Assembly (NCBI GenBank): GCA_024663395.1
Contig: JANFAH010000059.1
Span: forward strand, 186,001-250,000
DNA length: 64,000 nt
Source of the DNA: Pisolithus tinctorius
Taxonomy: Eukaryota; Basidiomycota; Agaricomycetes; Boletales; Pisolithaceae
Direction: 5' to 3'
Shown: piece after piece, positions 35,462 through 47,701 of the stretch
Layout of the letters: each line of letters starts with the position of its first letter
Numbering within the stretch: position 1 is the stretch's first letter
Translations under genes and position numbers: made by a program
Notes under the pieces: model-generated
Told to the model about the DNA's origin: nothing
The model's database searches: none
The model's input: the letters and a program-made list of their open reading frames with translations, nothing else

Positions 35462-36681
35462 TTATTGTCGTGGTTTCTTTTCCTTACGCTTGGATTTCTT
35501 TTTGGACGACTTAGACGACTGTGCTTCCATTGACGAAGACGGCGTGCAGCGTTGGGATTCACTGACAGAAGGGGCTTCCTGTGGGACAGATTTCGACCTT
35601 TCACGGCTACCCGAAGGTTCCGGCGTCGACGAAATGCCTTCGTAGCCTATCGGCAAGAAACTGTCACCACCATGATCAAAGAAAAGAGGGATAATAGGAG
35701 ACACGTACCCGCGACCGAGTCGATACGTGGCCGTTTTTTACGGGACGAGGTCGAAACTTGATCCACCTGGTTGAGATCTTCCTTCATCTTGTGCTTACCT
35801 TTATCGACTGGCAGCGTCCCCATCGCGGGCTCCAACTCCAGTCCATCCGGCGTGCCTTCCATAGAGTAATCTTCTGCCAGTATTTCGCCGAAAACTTCTA
35901 GTTCCTCTTCTTCATCATCACCCAGCTCCTGCAGATTCCGCTCGTACTCCCCACGTTCGAGCATCTTGCTGGTGATTTTGACTGGGACACGCTCTAGTAC
36001 GCTGGTGCTTGGACCGGGAATAGGTGTGAGAACCGCGTCCATAGATTCATCGTCTCGTTCGTTCTCAACCGACGTTACGTTCGTTGCTTGTGCGATGGCG
36101 TGTTTTATGAATCTTTCCGCTGCTTCTTTGTCAAGACCGAGTTTGCCTGCTCCCACATAAAGTGTTAGAACAGCCAATAGTGCATCACGACCGGGGTCGA
36201 CGCTGTTTTGGACTCGTGAAAAGACTTACGTTTCTGGTTGGACTCTTCAGCGTTTTTGATCTTGTCAAAGTATGCGCGCACGCGGTCCTGTTCCGGGAAT
36301 GGGTATGAGGTATGCGACGGGGGAGAGACAACGTACGAGTTCGCGAACGATCGGATGCGTCATCGGGTCAATGCCACGAGCTTTCAGGTAAACTACATCG
36401 CGAAGCCAATAACACCGCCGCGGACGTTTTGACCATAGCATGCGGCCACGTCAGCGGTTTAGAAACGCAAAGAGAGAGAAAAAACTGTACACACCAAACA
36501 CGAGATCATACACCACATACGGAATGATGACCTGCATCTTTGCCTGTTGGATCGTGTCCAGTCTGACCAGCGTCTCGGTGAGGGACTGGGAAAAGAGAGG
36601 CTCGAGCTGAGATTCGAGCTCATCGAGATGTTTGTTCAATTTCGCGATTTTTTTGCGAATTTTGGTCGCGTCGGTCGACAT
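35462..36681 (-). CDS. Rrp47/C1D family nuclear exosome cofactor
   Basis: Five exons give 307 aa (last exons 35709-36146 and 35462-35646; first exon 36495-36681). The Sas10/C1D domain is N-terminal: IRKKIAKLNKHLDELESQLE, ETLVRLDTIQQAKMQVIIPY, VYLKARGIDPMTHPIVRELD and RVRAYFDKIKNAEESNQKRK. The rest is acidic and then strongly basic, ending SKKKSKRKEKKPRQ, probably a nuclear localisation and RNA-binding tail. The yeast homolog Lrp1/Rrp47 stabilises Rrp6 and aids 3' processing of snoRNA and rRNA by the exosome. Convergent with the F-box gene, 156 bp away; its start is 185 bp from the 3' end of the escort-protein gene on the same strand. Confidence 0.92.
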
Positions 36682-36866
36682 GGTGGTGAGCGAACTAGTT
36701 ACAGTCACAGGGTGTGGCGTAAATGAAACGTGGAACACGAGAAAATATGGTTTGGGTGAATGGCTGTCAATTTGACAGTCAGGGTTTTGACCAATGACTG
36801 CCACCACCAATCAGATCCTGCGGAAAAAGCTCCCGTTTCGTAACATTACACCAAGTACATAAGTAG

Positions 36867-38590
36867 CTAATCGGAATCCTCATCAACGTTGCTCACAGCA
36901 TCTACCCAAAAGCCGTTACTGACTTCTAATGAAGCGTCAGGCCCTCGTATCGACAACGTAACCTTCCAGAACGCTTTCTCGGCGATCTGAGCAGCGTAGT
37001 CGACAGCGTGCGACATGTCTGCAGGTAAGACAGGCACGGTCCAATAAGTAATATCATCCTCGGAACCCATCGGAACATCGCGCTCTGTCTCCGTCGGGAA
37101 GTGTTGGGTATAGAACGTCTGGAAGAGGATATTGGGAGGAGGTGTTACTGAAGATAGTATCGCTGTAGGATAGGGCTCCAGAAGGGCCTTAGCACCTCGT
37201 TCCTGGTCCAACAGCGGCATGGACAAGTAGACTATACCTGATATATGGTCATCGTAACATCGCACATACCTAGTAGCAAGAGAAGCTCACATTTCCCGGG
37301 GGGTGTACACATCGTACCAGGTCCGGCCGTTAACACATGCACAGCGCTCACGTCCGAACCACCCCCAACTGATCCGGGAGGAAACACCATGATAAACGAG
37401 TCGGACTGCGTCGCCTCGGGCTCCTCGCTGTCTTCACGTGGAGGTAACAAGGGATTATCCAATATGACTATGCCTCTCGCCACTGCACGAATACGACCAT
37501 AAGCATTTGATGGTTCTGAAGATATCGGTGCGGCAAGATGTCGCAAATGATCGGGGACATGACATTGCGAGGACAGCAGACAGGATGCATAAAGTGGCTC
37601 CGGAAAATCATCAAGTTCGACAGCGTAGCGGCGACTGCCGCCCGTAGCCTCGGAGGACGAACCCCTATAAACAATGTTCGCGATCCGTCGACCCAGAATA
37701 TACACAGACCCATTGACAGCTGCAGTGCGACAAAAGGCTTGAGCCAGATCTCCTGAACCTCCGTAATAAGAAACGATGAATGGCGAGGGCCCGTAACGTC
37801 CTGTAGACTGCAAGCAACTACGCACACGGGACAACGCAGAAGCCGTCGGCTCTTAAAAAAACAGTGAGTTGACTGGCAAACAAACGGCGGAACATATGGT
37901 TCACCATCAGCATAGCTGCAATATGCCAACGCGAAGACAATGCTCTGTGAGATGTCTTCGCTCAAAGAGAATGTTTGACGAAGGAATTCCTGGAATGGAG
38001 TGTCTTCTTTACCCTGGAACTCGGGACTACTTTCATAACCCCCAGCAACAAACATCAAGAACCGCATGAGGCGACGTTTTTCTATCAACGGGATCTCCTG
38101 ATCCCTGAACACGTCTTCTTTTCCCCTTGGCACATTTTTGAACTGGCCGCCATTGTATATCGAGACCGGACCTAGCAACTTGAACGAACAATAGCGCGAA
38201 ATTCCGGATGCGATCACGGATGTGATGAAAGGACCGATTGCTGGAATAACGGAAGGAGATAGAGATATCGTGTATTGCTTCGGATGCGACACGTTGAGCG
38301 CAGAACAATATTCTGTGGTATACCTTGGGCATCTCTGGACTTGATCAACGGAATCTGAGGAAGCATGACGCTCAGCCCATGCAACTATTTCGTCCAGCGT
38401 CAAAGCAGCCTCGTCTCCACCATAGTATGGGTTCGGATCGACATGGGCTACTTTGAGTCCGGCCTTGGCAAGTGCGCTGGAATCGCAGCGGATCAATTTC
38501 CGTTACCAGCGGGCAGGAAGCTACATACGCGGCACTCATGGAGCGTGTGAGACCAGTGCCAATGATGATAACATCAAATTCGTTCTCCAT
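36867..38590 (-). CDS. MRS6: Rab escort protein (REP, Mrs6; Rab geranylgeranyltransferase component A)
   Basis: GDI/REP-fold protein. Exon 1 (38529-38590) encodes the FAD-like motif DVIIIGTGLTRSMSAA. The next exon continues ALAKAGLKVAHVDPNPYYGG. Further blocks are KLLGPVSIYNGGQFKNVPRG, LMRFLMFVAGGYES, FALAYCSYADGEPYV, and YGGSGDLAQAFCRTAAVNGS (the Rab-binding 'YGGSGEL' motif). The C-terminal exon ends VSNVDEDSD. REP binds newly made Rabs and presents them to geranylgeranyltransferase. The local Rab5 (C-terminal CNC) is a plausible client. The 3' intron near 37265 needs acceptor ATCAG to continue into CIVYLSMPLL. Confidence 0.92.
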
Positions 38591-40221
38591 CGTGGAGGAA
38601 ACAGCGGAGACAGGAGTTCGCCGACGCCGACCCACCTAAGTTACCGGACAGTAGTCACGTGACCCACGAGCGGCCCGCTGCCACCGGCATTGGAGACGAG
38701 TATCGTCTCCTCTCCTCAGTCCACCTTCACCATGGTAAGACCGGTAATCTGCTTTGTTTGCTCGCTAAGCAAACTCCCACAATTGTAGTCATCAGAGCTG
38801 AGGTACACCGCAAATACACAACTCGAGCATTGTGAGAGACCCTTCTGGTTCCTGTTTCAGGGTGTATCTGATAGAGTGCTTTTAGTGCATGCTCGTTACA
38901 CCGGCACAGGTGCGTAGGGGGTTCGCATCAAAGCGATGTATTGGCTAAATTTTGATAGGTCATGCTGATTTAACCAAATAGTGAGTCTGCGTGCGTCACA
39001 TTGTTCCCGACGGCTGATTTTCGCGGGCAGTGAATGGATAACTCATCAACACCGCGACTCACTTGCGTCTATTATGGGACATCCTCCATTGCTCTCCTAC
39101 CTCGCTATTGCCGACGGAGAAGCCATGGGAAGGGTCAGGTTTGAGATGACAGAGGTGTGATTTGAGTCGTCACTTTTCGGCGTTCGAGCGACAGACTAAA
39201 ACTATCCTGCAGCGCATGTTGCAGCCTTGTGGTCCTCCTCCACGTAAGGACGATGACTAAGTACATACACCACTCTTGGTCAAGTCGGGTTTTGTTATGT
39301 ATACGTGAAGATTAGTGACACACGTCGTTTGAATGTGCACCTAACGCCTGCATTTCATCATGATTTCAATCTCTTGTGCCTTCGTTGCGTGAGTACATAT
39401 GTGTGTGTGTATTGTCTCATCGGTCGTTCTCGCGTAAGGTCTACCCCAAGTGCGGAGACGTGATGCGACTGATTCCGCACCATTTAATTCCGAGTCATGT
39501 ACGTGGCAGAGCGATGGTGTATAGTGACGACGCAAGGCACGGAACTAATGCGAATGAGGTGATACGTGGCTGTCGGATTCGGACATGATACGTGGAGTGT
39601 GAAGGGGCAGCCCTCTGTTTCGAACCAATCGGAGGAATAATTTGCAGGACAACTATAATTTAGGCAAAGCTTCCGAGAAGGCATAATGACCGCACAACGT
39701 TTATTGGCGTGCCTTGTTCCCTACTTGGGCAGTCAATGCGAGTTTCCATAACCGGACACGACCTTGACGTGGGTTCTGTGACCTCGCAAATTATGAGGAG
39801 CACAGGCCAGTGCCCAGTCGATCGCGGATGGAGTGGAATCCCTCACAGGGTGTTGCCATCAGCTTGGTTTGATCCATCTCAGTCGGTCAAATCCGGTACG
39901 CAGACAGCTCACCTCATCGCCGAGAACTCACTGCCACCTCACACAGCTCGAGTATAGTAAGTGCTAGCCTTTATGAATATCACCAGTCAGTGCCTGCTAA
40001 CTTCTGTCTTCCCAGACACCACCTCCCTGCCAACTGTCCGTCCGGAGTGTCTCTGTGGAACCCGAGGCCCATTATTCGCTTGTCATTCTGATACCCCTTT
40101 GTTACCCCATACCTGGCTGTGGACGGCCGCCACAACAGACAAAGGCTGCCTTTGAGCCATTGCACGTTCCACTCTCGCTTTGAGCTCAGTTTTTTTTATA
40201 TCCCGGAAACTCCACTCAACG
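38591..40221. other. Intergenic, possible tiny gene at 38732
   Basis: At 38732 an ATG is immediately followed by GTAAGA, and an acceptor TTGTAG at about 38790 leads to TCATCAGAGCTGAG. This looks like a gene whose first coding exon is just the start codon, but I cannot extend it into a recognisable protein. It would be divergent from the escort-protein gene. A short GT repeat lies near 39400. Nothing else is supportable up to 40221. Confidence 0.3.
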
Positions 40222-42521
40222 ATGTCTCCTACATCGTTTGCTTTTCCTCTCCCACCCGTATCCTGCTACTTTCCTGGAGATCCCCCGCCTGCTGCTTGTC
40301 GAAGCCTGGGGTTGAGGCATAAACGATCTCTCAATCCAGAATCCCTCTACTCGTTCTTGGACCTTTCCGAACAACACCACTCCCTAGTTCGCACATACTC
40401 GGGATACTTTGCGTCGATGGGAGAAGAAAGCAGTCGTCGAAGAAGGCTGCTGTCCAGAGCAAGGCGCCCTAAACCCCAGCATGAAGAGGAAACGTCCCCA
40501 CCCCTACCTCTTGACGGCGCTGCAGTCCCCGAGTCCCCGCAACGCAAAAAGGGAGTCGTGTTTGATTTCATAAAGAAAAGTAGACCACCCGTAGACCCCG
40601 CAAACATCCGACCTGACCTGGCCAAGGACACCAAGCCGGACACCGCGGGTTTAGATGCCAGCACCATAACGCTGGATCAACCAAATAGCCCTCCTATCAA
40701 TGGGTTTGAAGCTAGGGATCGCTTTTCTTACCGGCGAGGATTGATGCACCACCCGTATCCGCACGTGGATGCACCCTATATGCTGTCTTACGATAGACCT
40801 TCCATGGAAAAGTGAGTAATGCTGGCCGGTGATCACTAATTATAATTAACGATTCGTAATAGCGACAAGTTTTCCGAAATGCTCCTGCGGCGACTCAACC
40901 CGGATCCCTCGCCTTCTTTTCTCAAATTCGACAAAGAGGGTCCCAAAAGTATTCTTGACCTTGGTTGTGGCTCGGGCGAATGGGCCATTGCAGCGGCTAC
41001 TTACTGGGGGTCCGCTCGCGTAATTGGTTTCGATCTCGTCCATCCTTCGCGTTTGGGTGGTGATGTTAAGCTGCCAGAAAATCTTCAGTGGAAACAAGGA
41101 AACTTGTAGGTACCTCGCCAGCGAATCAGTCACTCCCTAACGATCATGACAGTGTCAAGTACAAGTTACCGTTTCCGAAGAGCATGTTCGACCTTGTACG
41201 GATAGCTAATCTGTCACTCTGTATACCCGAGAACCGTTGGGAACACGTTCTCCGAGAAGTCAGGCGTGTGCTGAGCCCAGGAGGTTATCTCGAATTGATC
41301 GACGACTACATCCACTTCCCTTATTCGAAGAATACACCACAACACCCCACTGGACCCCAGGCCACTCGTCCCCAGTCTCGTTCGCTTTCTTCAGGCTTTG
41401 ATGACACAGACGAGGAAGGCGTCTCTCAGGGTACCAACGCATTAGATTCAGACGATGATGAAACTGAAGAGGATTTCGTGAGCACCAAGAGTCGCTTCTC
41501 GACGCTGGTGGAACCAGATCCTGTTCCGCCTGACGTTCCATACGATCCTGTCGCAGATTGGAATCGTGAAGCCGAAAACTCGAAGAATTTAGAACAAGTT
41601 TTCGAGAATATGCTTGCGCAGAAATTCAATATTCTTTTCCGCCCTCGAAAGAAGATAGAAGATACACTGCAAGACGTGTTTGGACGTTACAACTCAGACC
41701 GCATTAACGACTTTCGCTTGTTTCTCGCACCTCCCGCTGACAAAGAGTCTGACAAGGCATCTGTCGAAAGCTCCGAGAGCAGCAGCAGCGCCAGCGCCGG
41801 AAGCATCAGGAGGGCCAAAAGAGATTTCGTTCACTGGGTGACGGCAGTCGAACGAGACAGGAAAGACAAGAAAGATAAAGACCGCAAGAAAGGGGACCGT
41901 TCCAGTGGGGAAAGTGTGGCGAGCTTCACGCAAGTTCCTGAGAACATTAGCGCCAAAGCAGCTGGTCGCCTGGGAATTAACCCAAGTTCCCCGCGTCATT
42001 CGGCACACGGACAATCACCTGGCATTATTGTCAACATGCAAACCTTCATCCCTCTTTCCCCCCTAGAGCTCGAGATGCACGCGTGCAAGCACATACATAC
42101 CCTCCTTAGTTCCAAAGCAGCCATACACGAATATCTCGATGAGGTATCGAAGAGGACCCATCTCTCCGTGCCTGAACACGAGATTGATGATATCCTTTGG
42201 GATTATGAATGGTATGGCATCAGATCTACTACATCACTGCTTCGCCCAACAACTCATTGCTTTCTCATCAGCTTCCGTCGAAAGCGGTTTAATTGGCCTG
42301 CGGAAGTGCCAGAGTATCAGCTGGACTCGCCAGAATCGGAAACGCCTAAATCTGCTTCCCATCGGCATTCTTTCGATGGGCCGCGGCGCCAACGGCAACT
42401 CGAGGGTGAAAGCTCCCCGTATAAGCCGAGCAAGCACCGCCAGCAAGACTTGGACCTTCTCCGTTCGATCTACGTGTACAGAGCGCAGAAAGTGGACGAC
42501 GACTTTCTCCTGCTCGCATAA
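40222..42521 (+). CDS. Large SAM-dependent methyltransferase with disordered insertion
   Basis: Four exons (40222-40811, 40863-41105, 41153-42211, 42272-42521) give 713 aa. About 195 disordered N-terminal residues precede the methyltransferase core: motif I ILDLGCGSGEWAIAAA, strand 2 RVIGFDLV, motif IV FDLVRIANLSLCI, then VRRVLSPGGYLELIDDY. After this the fold is interrupted by acidic and Ser/Lys-rich stretches (about residues 350-530, including RKDKKDKDRKKGDRSS). The C-terminus (FRRKRFNWPAEVPEYQL; LRSIYVYRAQKVDD) closes the protein. Same superfamily as the 366-aa enzyme at 9782-11191 but much longer. Substrate unknown. Confidence 0.86.
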
Positions 42522-42997
42522 GGACGTGTTCGTTTGACGGACTTCCCTCTTCCCACATGTAACGTTTTGACCACCATTTCGACTCTATTACTTTACATTA
42601 TTCGTCGACTCGACAGGGTGCCAAGCAACGCTCTCCTTCATAGTAACCACATAACCGATCTCCATATTCTTTCACCTCGTCATGGCAATTTGTATCGTTA
42701 ATTTCGCATTTCGTCGGCCGTCCATCCACACCCTCGTTGTTTCTCAATTACATTGGCCTTAACGTCACCACCTTGTCAAAGATGTGTATCCCTTGTCCTT
42801 TTCACCTTGTTTCTTCGCATCACGCAGTATTCGCTTTCAGTTGTGCTAGAATCATCCTATAGTCGGAGTATGCGTTTTGTAACGGTACAACATCATCACA
42901 TTTAGCAGTAACTTGTAATATATGGAATTCACATTATGTACACAGTATTTCTCCCTGCTCAACAGGTGACGAATAGTATGATTTGACATGAATGACC
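42522..42997. other. Convergent intergenic region
   Basis: Pyrimidine-rich stretch between the 3' ends of the methyltransferase (+) and the 7TM gene (-). No coding signal. Confidence 0.5.
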
Positions 42998-44745
42998 TCA
43001 GCATTTCTCGCCATCAACCATCGTGACAGTCACACTCTCAACTTCGCAAGCGATCCGAAACTGGCGCATTTGAAAATGGTCCCCGATGACTTCGCTATAC
43101 CGATTCAAATTGACATTGCCCCTATCTGGATCATAGAATCGCTCTCGGAAGTTGATGACGAGCCGCGTTCCGACGAGAATCTCAAGCAGCATCACGAGCG
43201 GCACGCAAATGTTTGCGTAGCGAGACTGCGGAGAAGGGTCGTGGATGAACGCCTAAGCCGTTTGGGAGACGAAATTATGCGAAAGAAGGAACGCACAGTG
43301 ACGCTTTGCCAGATACCCATGACGACCGCACACATCACGAGATTCCTGACCCAACAGTCAGTCTTCGCAATACTCATTGGGATCGATCATTGTCAAACAC
43401 GCTTACATGAAGAAATAGAAAATGCTGTCCCTTGCCAGCACCTTAGTGAAAGAATTCATCTCTCTTGGTCCCCCAATCATTCGCAATTGGTTTGTGTCCC
43501 GTAAATGCGCACAATACACCTTTGCGGCAAGGAGGAAGAGGACGGTCTCGAAACAGAGCACCGGAATAAGGAGGTAAGTGAAACTCCCGTTCACGCCGAA
43601 AAACAAGCAAAATTGTGCTTGGGAGGACGAAAAGCGGTTACTTAGTTCAACTAAATTGTTAGAAATTTCTTGGCGTAAGTCCAAATAATCAGGCAGAGAG
43701 AAATCCTGCGCACCCTCCAATCCGCTTCCAGGTCCGATGAAATGGGAGATGATGATAGCAATTGCTACAATCTCTGCGAAAAACGAGACAAGAAGGAATG
43801 ATAAGATTTTAGTGGAACGCCTATACATCGCATATATGCGCAGAAGCATGATCGCTATTGGCTTCGCGTCAGAATGTAAAGTTTCAATACCGCAGTCTCA
43901 CGCACCCTGGGTAGCCCATGTGTAAGCTAGCGTTCCCCAAGCACGAAATCGGAACAGTTGTAAACCTAATATTTTTGATCAGTGTTAACTCAACATCGCT
44001 ATCATATGGGCGGACAGGAGGTGCTTACACCTGTATGCAAGTGAGATGGGCCATTTTCATAGAAAATCAGAATCAGTGACGTACTCCTGAGAGATATCAG
44101 AAGAGAGGTTCATGTGAGAACCAAGAATAGCGTACCTGTTCCGAACTTGAGCTCGTAAAACAAACTACTCCGTTTCGTTAGATGGTCATTATGATGAGTC
44201 GCAGGGACAAACCGCACGGCAGACACCCGCTCTGTCGGGCCGAAGTTATAATCAGCTACTAGAAAAACACTTGGAGGTATCTGCATACAGGAGCACTGCA
44301 TCGCCCAAGTAGCGGTCCTGCAGGAATGATAAGTACTTCCCCTAAGGTTATCTCCGAAACTCACTATGATATACAACACTGTAACGATAGATGGCGCAGT
44401 TCCCTGCACACATTGAATCAACAAGACCATCAAAATAGGGTTCTTGACGTACCCATATGAGCTCTATCTGTTTGGGGGCCGCATATGAGGCGGACGAGCA
44501 TGACACAATCAAGGAGACTCACTTCACGGCCAAAGAAGAGAACTGTGGGGAGGGGATAAGCTGCAAATCATTTGCATACCGGATGGACCATACTGTGATC
44601 ATACAAGGCAGCTGCAGTGGCAGCAACTAACAGGGAGTGGGTGACGGTTAGGGGCCACTACACCGAACTCAAAGGACTCACTCTGCACATAGGCAAAGAC
44701 GCTGTTTTCGGTAGCAAATGCAGCCTGTGAGGAGGATATGCTCAT
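42998..44745 (-). CDS. Seven-transmembrane DUF6533-type basidiomycete protein
   Basis: Many small exons. Exon 1 from 44745 (MSISSSQAAFATENSVFAYV) leads by splicing to AATAAALYDHILFFGRE then IELIW, the DUF6533 signature, then GTAPSIVTVLYII and RYLGDAVLLY. Downstream exons give FRAWGTLAYTWATQ, MLLRIYAMYRRSTKILSFLL, further hydrophobic helices, LARDSIFYFFM and a last exon LVMLLEILVGTRLVINFRE ending MVDGEKC. Family members are abundant in Agaricomycetes, look like GPCR-type membrane proteins and have no known ligand. The middle exons between about 43930 and 44300 are not fully resolved. Confidence 0.8.
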
Positions 44746-45673
44746 TGAAAGGGATGGTGATGGAAGTCAAATGAGTGGAAGTCAGAAAGAGGCCTTGACA
44801 ATGAGACCTCATCTCAATCAATCATTTTTGTTCGTCTTGCTCGGTCAATACACGCAGCTTCCTTTCTAGAAATTACTCCTGGCCCGAAAAAATAGGACTG
44901 ACGTACATTAAATTGTCGTAAATGGGCGGCCTGGAGTGTCGTCGGTGTGTAAAGCCTAGCGGCATCAAGGTGCTCTTATCGGAAACAGACCGACCAATTT
45001 TTTTTAAGTTTCGTACTCACGACTCAGGGACTGGGCTGTCCGTTGTTCGTACTAAGTCATGTGGAAGGACGACCGCAGTGCACCTAGGGAAGAAGGAAGC
45101 AGTACTCCATGGAGAAACTGGGATTGGGGCATCAAAACGAGCAATCACTCTGACAACGGTTATGCATGACATTGGAGTTCATGTACAATTGTTAAAAATA
45201 CCTGCGTATGTAGCAAGCGAATAATAGTTTGCGGAGGTTGTGTGGACTCGAGCCCAACCGGAAACTCGTGTCCTCGATATCGGCTGCTTGTCCTTTGAGA
45301 ACTGTCAAAGCCTACTCGCTCGTTTGTCGGGCCGGACTGTGACCCGTGCCTCAGCGCTGCACTCAACACCAGCGCCCAATTACAAAGCTGATGAGTAGTT
45401 ACATGACATACCACGCTAGTACATACCTTGAGTTACGGCTTAAGGCTGCCAAACCACTCAGGGAAACGCCCGAGGACGTCCACCAAGGGGAATGAGTTCG
45501 ACGTCACCGAGTGGCCAGAGATTGTATTTGATGTTGGTTGAAACAAGCTGCTATTTGGTCGTTCAGGAGGCTGACCAGACGTGGCTGGCTGGTGGATTAT
45601 GGTTTGATCCGACTTCGGCCTCCATCCGAGTCTGACAACCAACACCAAAACAACGCTATCTCCTGGCAACATC
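44746..45673. other. Divergent intergenic region
   Basis: Between the 7TM gene (-) and DML1 (+), so it should hold both promoters. No coding segment supportable. Confidence 0.45.
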
Positions 45674-47701
45674 ATGCGGGAGATTCTGTACATCCAAGCC
45701 GGTTCACTGTCGAATTACACGGGAACACATTTTTGGAACACACAGGAAAGCTACTTCGCCTACGACGAGGACGACGTTTCTCTCGCAGATCATAGCATCT
45801 CGTTCAGAGAGGGCCGGGACCCACACGTGTGCCGGTTGTGTTTCAGCTGCCCCAGATAACGACTGACCAGCCGGATAGAATTATCCCACCTTGTGTCCGA
45901 GACTCCTGGTCTTCGATCATAAATGTACGCCTATATGTTCGGTATGATACATCAAGAATGAGCTCATGCTGCAAGCCACAAAGCAAATTTTGGATCACTC
46001 GCGAAGGACCGAAGCACGGAAGAAGACGTCTCTTCCGTATCAACTTGGTAGTTACCGTTGTTGATGCGCCGTTCGGTTGATTCCAATTCCACCTTGTAGG
46101 CCAGGAAAGGTTCTCCGCCACGAAAAAGAACGCGTCCCGCAGAGCGAATACCAAGCTTTCCTTGAAGCAGAAAATGAACCGAATGTCATGGAACTCGATA
46201 AGAACCCTCCGGAGACCAAAGTCAGATTTTGGTCTGACTACAGTCGCGTCTTCTTCGATCCCAAGTCAATCCAACCTGTTCCTGACACACAGGAGAACAC
46301 CGAGGGCGACTGGACTGCGAGCCAAGAAATATTTCGGCAGTACGACAAGGTATAGTTTCCTTGTGTCTTTCCGGCTTTTCGGTTCACGTCTCACTCAGGA
46401 TGTCGAATTGATGGAAGGGCCGGTGCGTCTCGCGATTGAGGAATGCGACAACTTTCAGGTATTTAATATCGGGTATCATGCCCTATTTATATCGAAAAGC
46501 ACCAATTTTAGGGCATACAAATGATGCACGACACTGCTACGTTTGGTGGTTTCTCGCATGCAATGTTGAAATCTTTCCGCGAGGAACACCGAAAGACCTC
46601 AATCATGACTTTTGCTTTACTCTCAGATGTCATGCCGAACATGGCTGAGATCGGCTACGTATGCACCGCTATGATGGATATCTTCCGTTTAGCTTTCAAT
46701 ACGATTCTTGCAGGTTCCCCATACGAGAGGAATTATAAACGATAGTTTATGTCTTCAAAGCCTTCACGAACTTTGCGACCTCACAGTACCTGTCTTGGCT
46801 CCACGGTATTGGAGACGTCCTACTGGGACGCCTGCATTTTATACCGATGTGCGTGCCTCAACAAACCCCTCCTTTTTTCTCCAGCGGCTCATTGAAACAG
46901 GCAAAAAATATTCACCAATTGTCTGCCGTCTTGTCCGCTATCGCGGAATCTGCTACACTTCCACTCAGGTGTTCCTGTTTCCCCTGAGCGTCCGTCATCG
47001 GAACTGATTTTTGAGCAGATTGCGAGGTGGCCTTGACGACCTTGATAGCTACATCGGTCACCTTAAATGGAGAAGATCGCTGCCTTTTGCACATCTCAGC
47101 GGGAACTTATTACCAGGAGGCCGTGTTTCGAGGGCCAATGTAGACGATGTTGTTCAGCTGTCATCACATTCTGAGGTACATGCAATGTTCCAACTGGACG
47201 TATCTCTGTAGCGTTTGAACGTCGTCTTTAGGAGCGATGTACACCAGATGCTCGCAGGGACGTTTCTCGGGGATTTGCAGAGGAAGATTTAAACGTATAT
47301 AAATCGTGGACTGAGATGTCCGAACTCAGGCATCCGCTCTTGCTAAGGCAAGTCTTCCTTTGGTCAACCTTGTTTCTTATTTGTCAATGCCACACAGTCA
47401 CCACGCCCCCTCGTATCCAATCCAAACGTCCTTCCCTGACATCTTCCCCGGCTCACGACCGAAATCAATCAAGCTGTTTTCCTCGATGACCACATCTCCA
47501 TCGACAGCGGCGCCTTTGTCACAGTACGCTACATTTGTCCAAGATGCCGTCAGGCGCAGGGATGCGACGTTAACAGCCATGGACCTAGAGGACGATGATG
47601 TAAAGGAATTGGCAAATGTATTGTGGGAAATCGTGGACAGCTACGATGTCAATTCGAAAGAGGAAGACAACGGGATGGAGCTTGGCGAGGATGAGGAATG
47701 A
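45674..47701 (+). CDS. DML1: DML1/Misato, tubulin-like mitochondrial inheritance protein
   Basis: Eleven exons give 500 aa: 45674-45826, 45879-45924, 45984-46047, 46100-46349, 46399-46458, 46512-46658, 46714-46848, 46901-46968, 47016-47175, 47232-47347, 47398-47701. The N-terminus MREILYIQAGSLSNYTGTHF WN is the Misato segment. It continues with CPRLLVFDHKSNFGSLAK, the Misato/tubulin block FGGFSHAMLKSFREEH with FALLSDVMP, and a C-terminal block FVQDAVRRRDATLTAMDLED DDVKELA. DML1 is needed for mitochondrial DNA partitioning and morphology. Intron 10 is GC-AG. Confidence 0.92.
47348..47397 (+). other. GC-AG intron in DML1
   Basis: Donor CTAAG|GCAAGT, acceptor CACACAG|TCAC. The exons join in frame (HPLLLS-HHAPSYPIQ). 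No alternative GT donor nearby preserves the frame. Confidence 0.75.

Noticed and set aside
35086..35604. 172-aa minus-strand frame antisense to the F-box gene end
   Set aside because: Shadow frame without family motif; it overlaps the LRR gene's basic tail and 3' UTR.
39395..39415. GT dinucleotide run
   Set aside because: A short simple repeat with no associated feature.
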